A DNA stretch of 7,465 nt, taken from NCBI GenBank assembly GCA_955652795.1, contig CATPBQ010000208.1, positions 1 through 7,465 on the forward strand, read 5' to 3'. Made by a program: the position numbers and the translations under genes. Source of the DNA: an uncultured Steroidobacteraceae bacterium (GTDB lineage: Bacteria > Pseudomonadota > Gammaproteobacteria > Steroidobacterales > Steroidobacteraceae). The notes below the pieces were generated by a model. That model did no database searches. It was not told the origin of the DNA and worked only from the letters and a program-made list of their open reading frames with translations. Positions 6,833 to 7,465 of this stretch are shown here, piece after piece (the first letter of the stretch is position 1; the number at the start of each line of letters is the position of its first letter).

Positions 6833-7465
6833 CTAAGCGCCGGTGGGCCGCTCGTCCGGCGGCAGCAGCACGTCGCGCGGCGCCACCACGCGCAGCGCAT
6901 CGATGCGGCGCCGATCGGCGCGCAGCACGCGGAACTCGAAGCCATCGATGCTCGCGTTCTCGCCGCGCCGCGGCAGCCGGCCGAACTGCTTCATGAGCAG
7001 GCCCGCGACGGTGTCGAAGCCCTCCGCTTCCGAGAGCCGCGCGCCGAAGTACTCGTTGAACTCCGCGATGCGCGTGACGCCGCGCACCGTGAACTGGCGC
7101 TCGGCGTCGCGGCGGATGTTCTGGTCGTCCTCGACATCGAACTCGTCGTCGATCTCCCCGACGATCTGCTCGATGACGTCCTCGATGGTGCACAGTCCCG
7201 ACACGCCGCCGTACTCATCGACCACGATCGCCATGTGGTTGCGGTTGCGGCGGAACTCCTTCAGCAGCACGTTCAGGCGCTTGGACTCCGGCACGAACAC
7301 CGCCGGGCGCATGTACTCGCGGATGTCGAAGCGCTCGCGCGCCTGCGCCGTCGTGAGGCGCAGCAGATCCTTCGCCAGCAGGATGCCGACGATGTCGTCG
7401 CGATCCTCGTCCATCACCGGGAAACGCGAGTGGCCCGATTCCACCACCACCGGCAGGATGCGCGC
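6833..7465 (-). CDS. corC: CorC/YbeX-family CBS-domain protein, 5' end off window
   Basis: The last 210 residues of the protein are present; the start lies beyond the right edge. They contain the rest of the first CBS domain (VVVESGHSRFPV at visible residues 6-17, then DIVGILLAKDLL), a second CBS domain starting near YMRPAVFVP (about 51-59) and holding DEYGG at 83-87, the acidic block IVGEIDDEFD, and the C-terminal transporter-associated (CorC_HlyC) domain from about residue 118. CBS domains bind adenosine nucleotides, and CorC was named for a role in magnesium/cobalt efflux; its exact function is still debated. Because the N-terminus is missing, the sequence cannot show whether it is the short soluble CorC/YbeX type or a longer form with a DUF21 membrane domain, but its position directly before lnt matches E. 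coli ybeX-lnt and favours the short type. It ends in TAG, 11 nt before lnt. Confidence 0.93.
   Translation of the reverse strand, partial: ARILPVVVESGHSRFPVMDEDRDDIVGILLAKDLLRLTTAQARERFDIREYMRPAVFVPESKRLNVLLKEFRRNRNHMAIVVDEYGGVSGLCTIEDVIEQIVGEIDDEFDVEDDQNIRRDAERQFTVRGVTRIAEFNEYFGARLSEAEGFDTVAGLLMKQFGRLPRRGENASIDGFEFRVLRADRRRIDALRVVAPRDVLLPPDERPTGA

Noticed and set aside
5427..6836. Long plus-strand open frame opposite lnt
   Set aside because: Compositionally biased shadow of lnt, which has a full catalytic triad on the other strand. The same holds for plus-strand frames at 33-539, 373-1194, 1281-1877, 1884-2450 and 2466-3905.
6822..7193. In-frame upstream extension of lnt
   Set aside because: It overlaps the corC coding region in another frame and is Arg-rich without domain character; the ATG at 6821 gives a normal Lnt length.

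Overview
The window is a G+C-rich (roughly two-thirds by eye) piece of a proteobacterial chromosome. It is probably from a gammaproteobacterium and less likely a betaproteobacterium: the Lpt and Lnt machinery requires a Gram-negative outer membrane, and the pairs corC-lnt and leuS-lptE are standard neighbours in these groups. The species cannot be named from the sequence.

All six genes lie on the minus strand, so transcription runs from right to left. In order they are: a corC-type CBS-domain protein cut off by the right edge (7465-6833); lnt, apolipoprotein N-acyltransferase (6821-5226); a Do/HtrA-family periplasmic serine protease with two PDZ domains (5209-3635); leuS, leucyl-tRNA synthetase (3629-1011); lptE, the LPS-assembly lipoprotein (1011-514); and an uncharacterised HExxH protein cut off by the left edge (485-1). 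Junctions are 11, 16, 5, -1 and 28 nt, there is no recognisable terminator between genes, and the layout looks like one operon. Its promoter and end are outside the window.

Apart from leuS, the four central and right-hand genes share an envelope theme. Lnt adds the third acyl chain to lipoproteins, LptE is a lipoprotein that needs it, and the HtrA protease here also appears to carry a lipoprotein signal (Cys29) followed by a long Ala/Pro/Ser tether, which is unusual for a family that is normally soluble in the periplasm.

The least explained gene is the leftmost one. It carries a clear HExxH motif and several highly patterned blocks, and sits where holA often follows lptE. Its function is unknown. 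No RNA genes, mobile elements, CRISPR arrays, attachment sites or origins are visible, and no intergenic stretch exceeds 30 bases.
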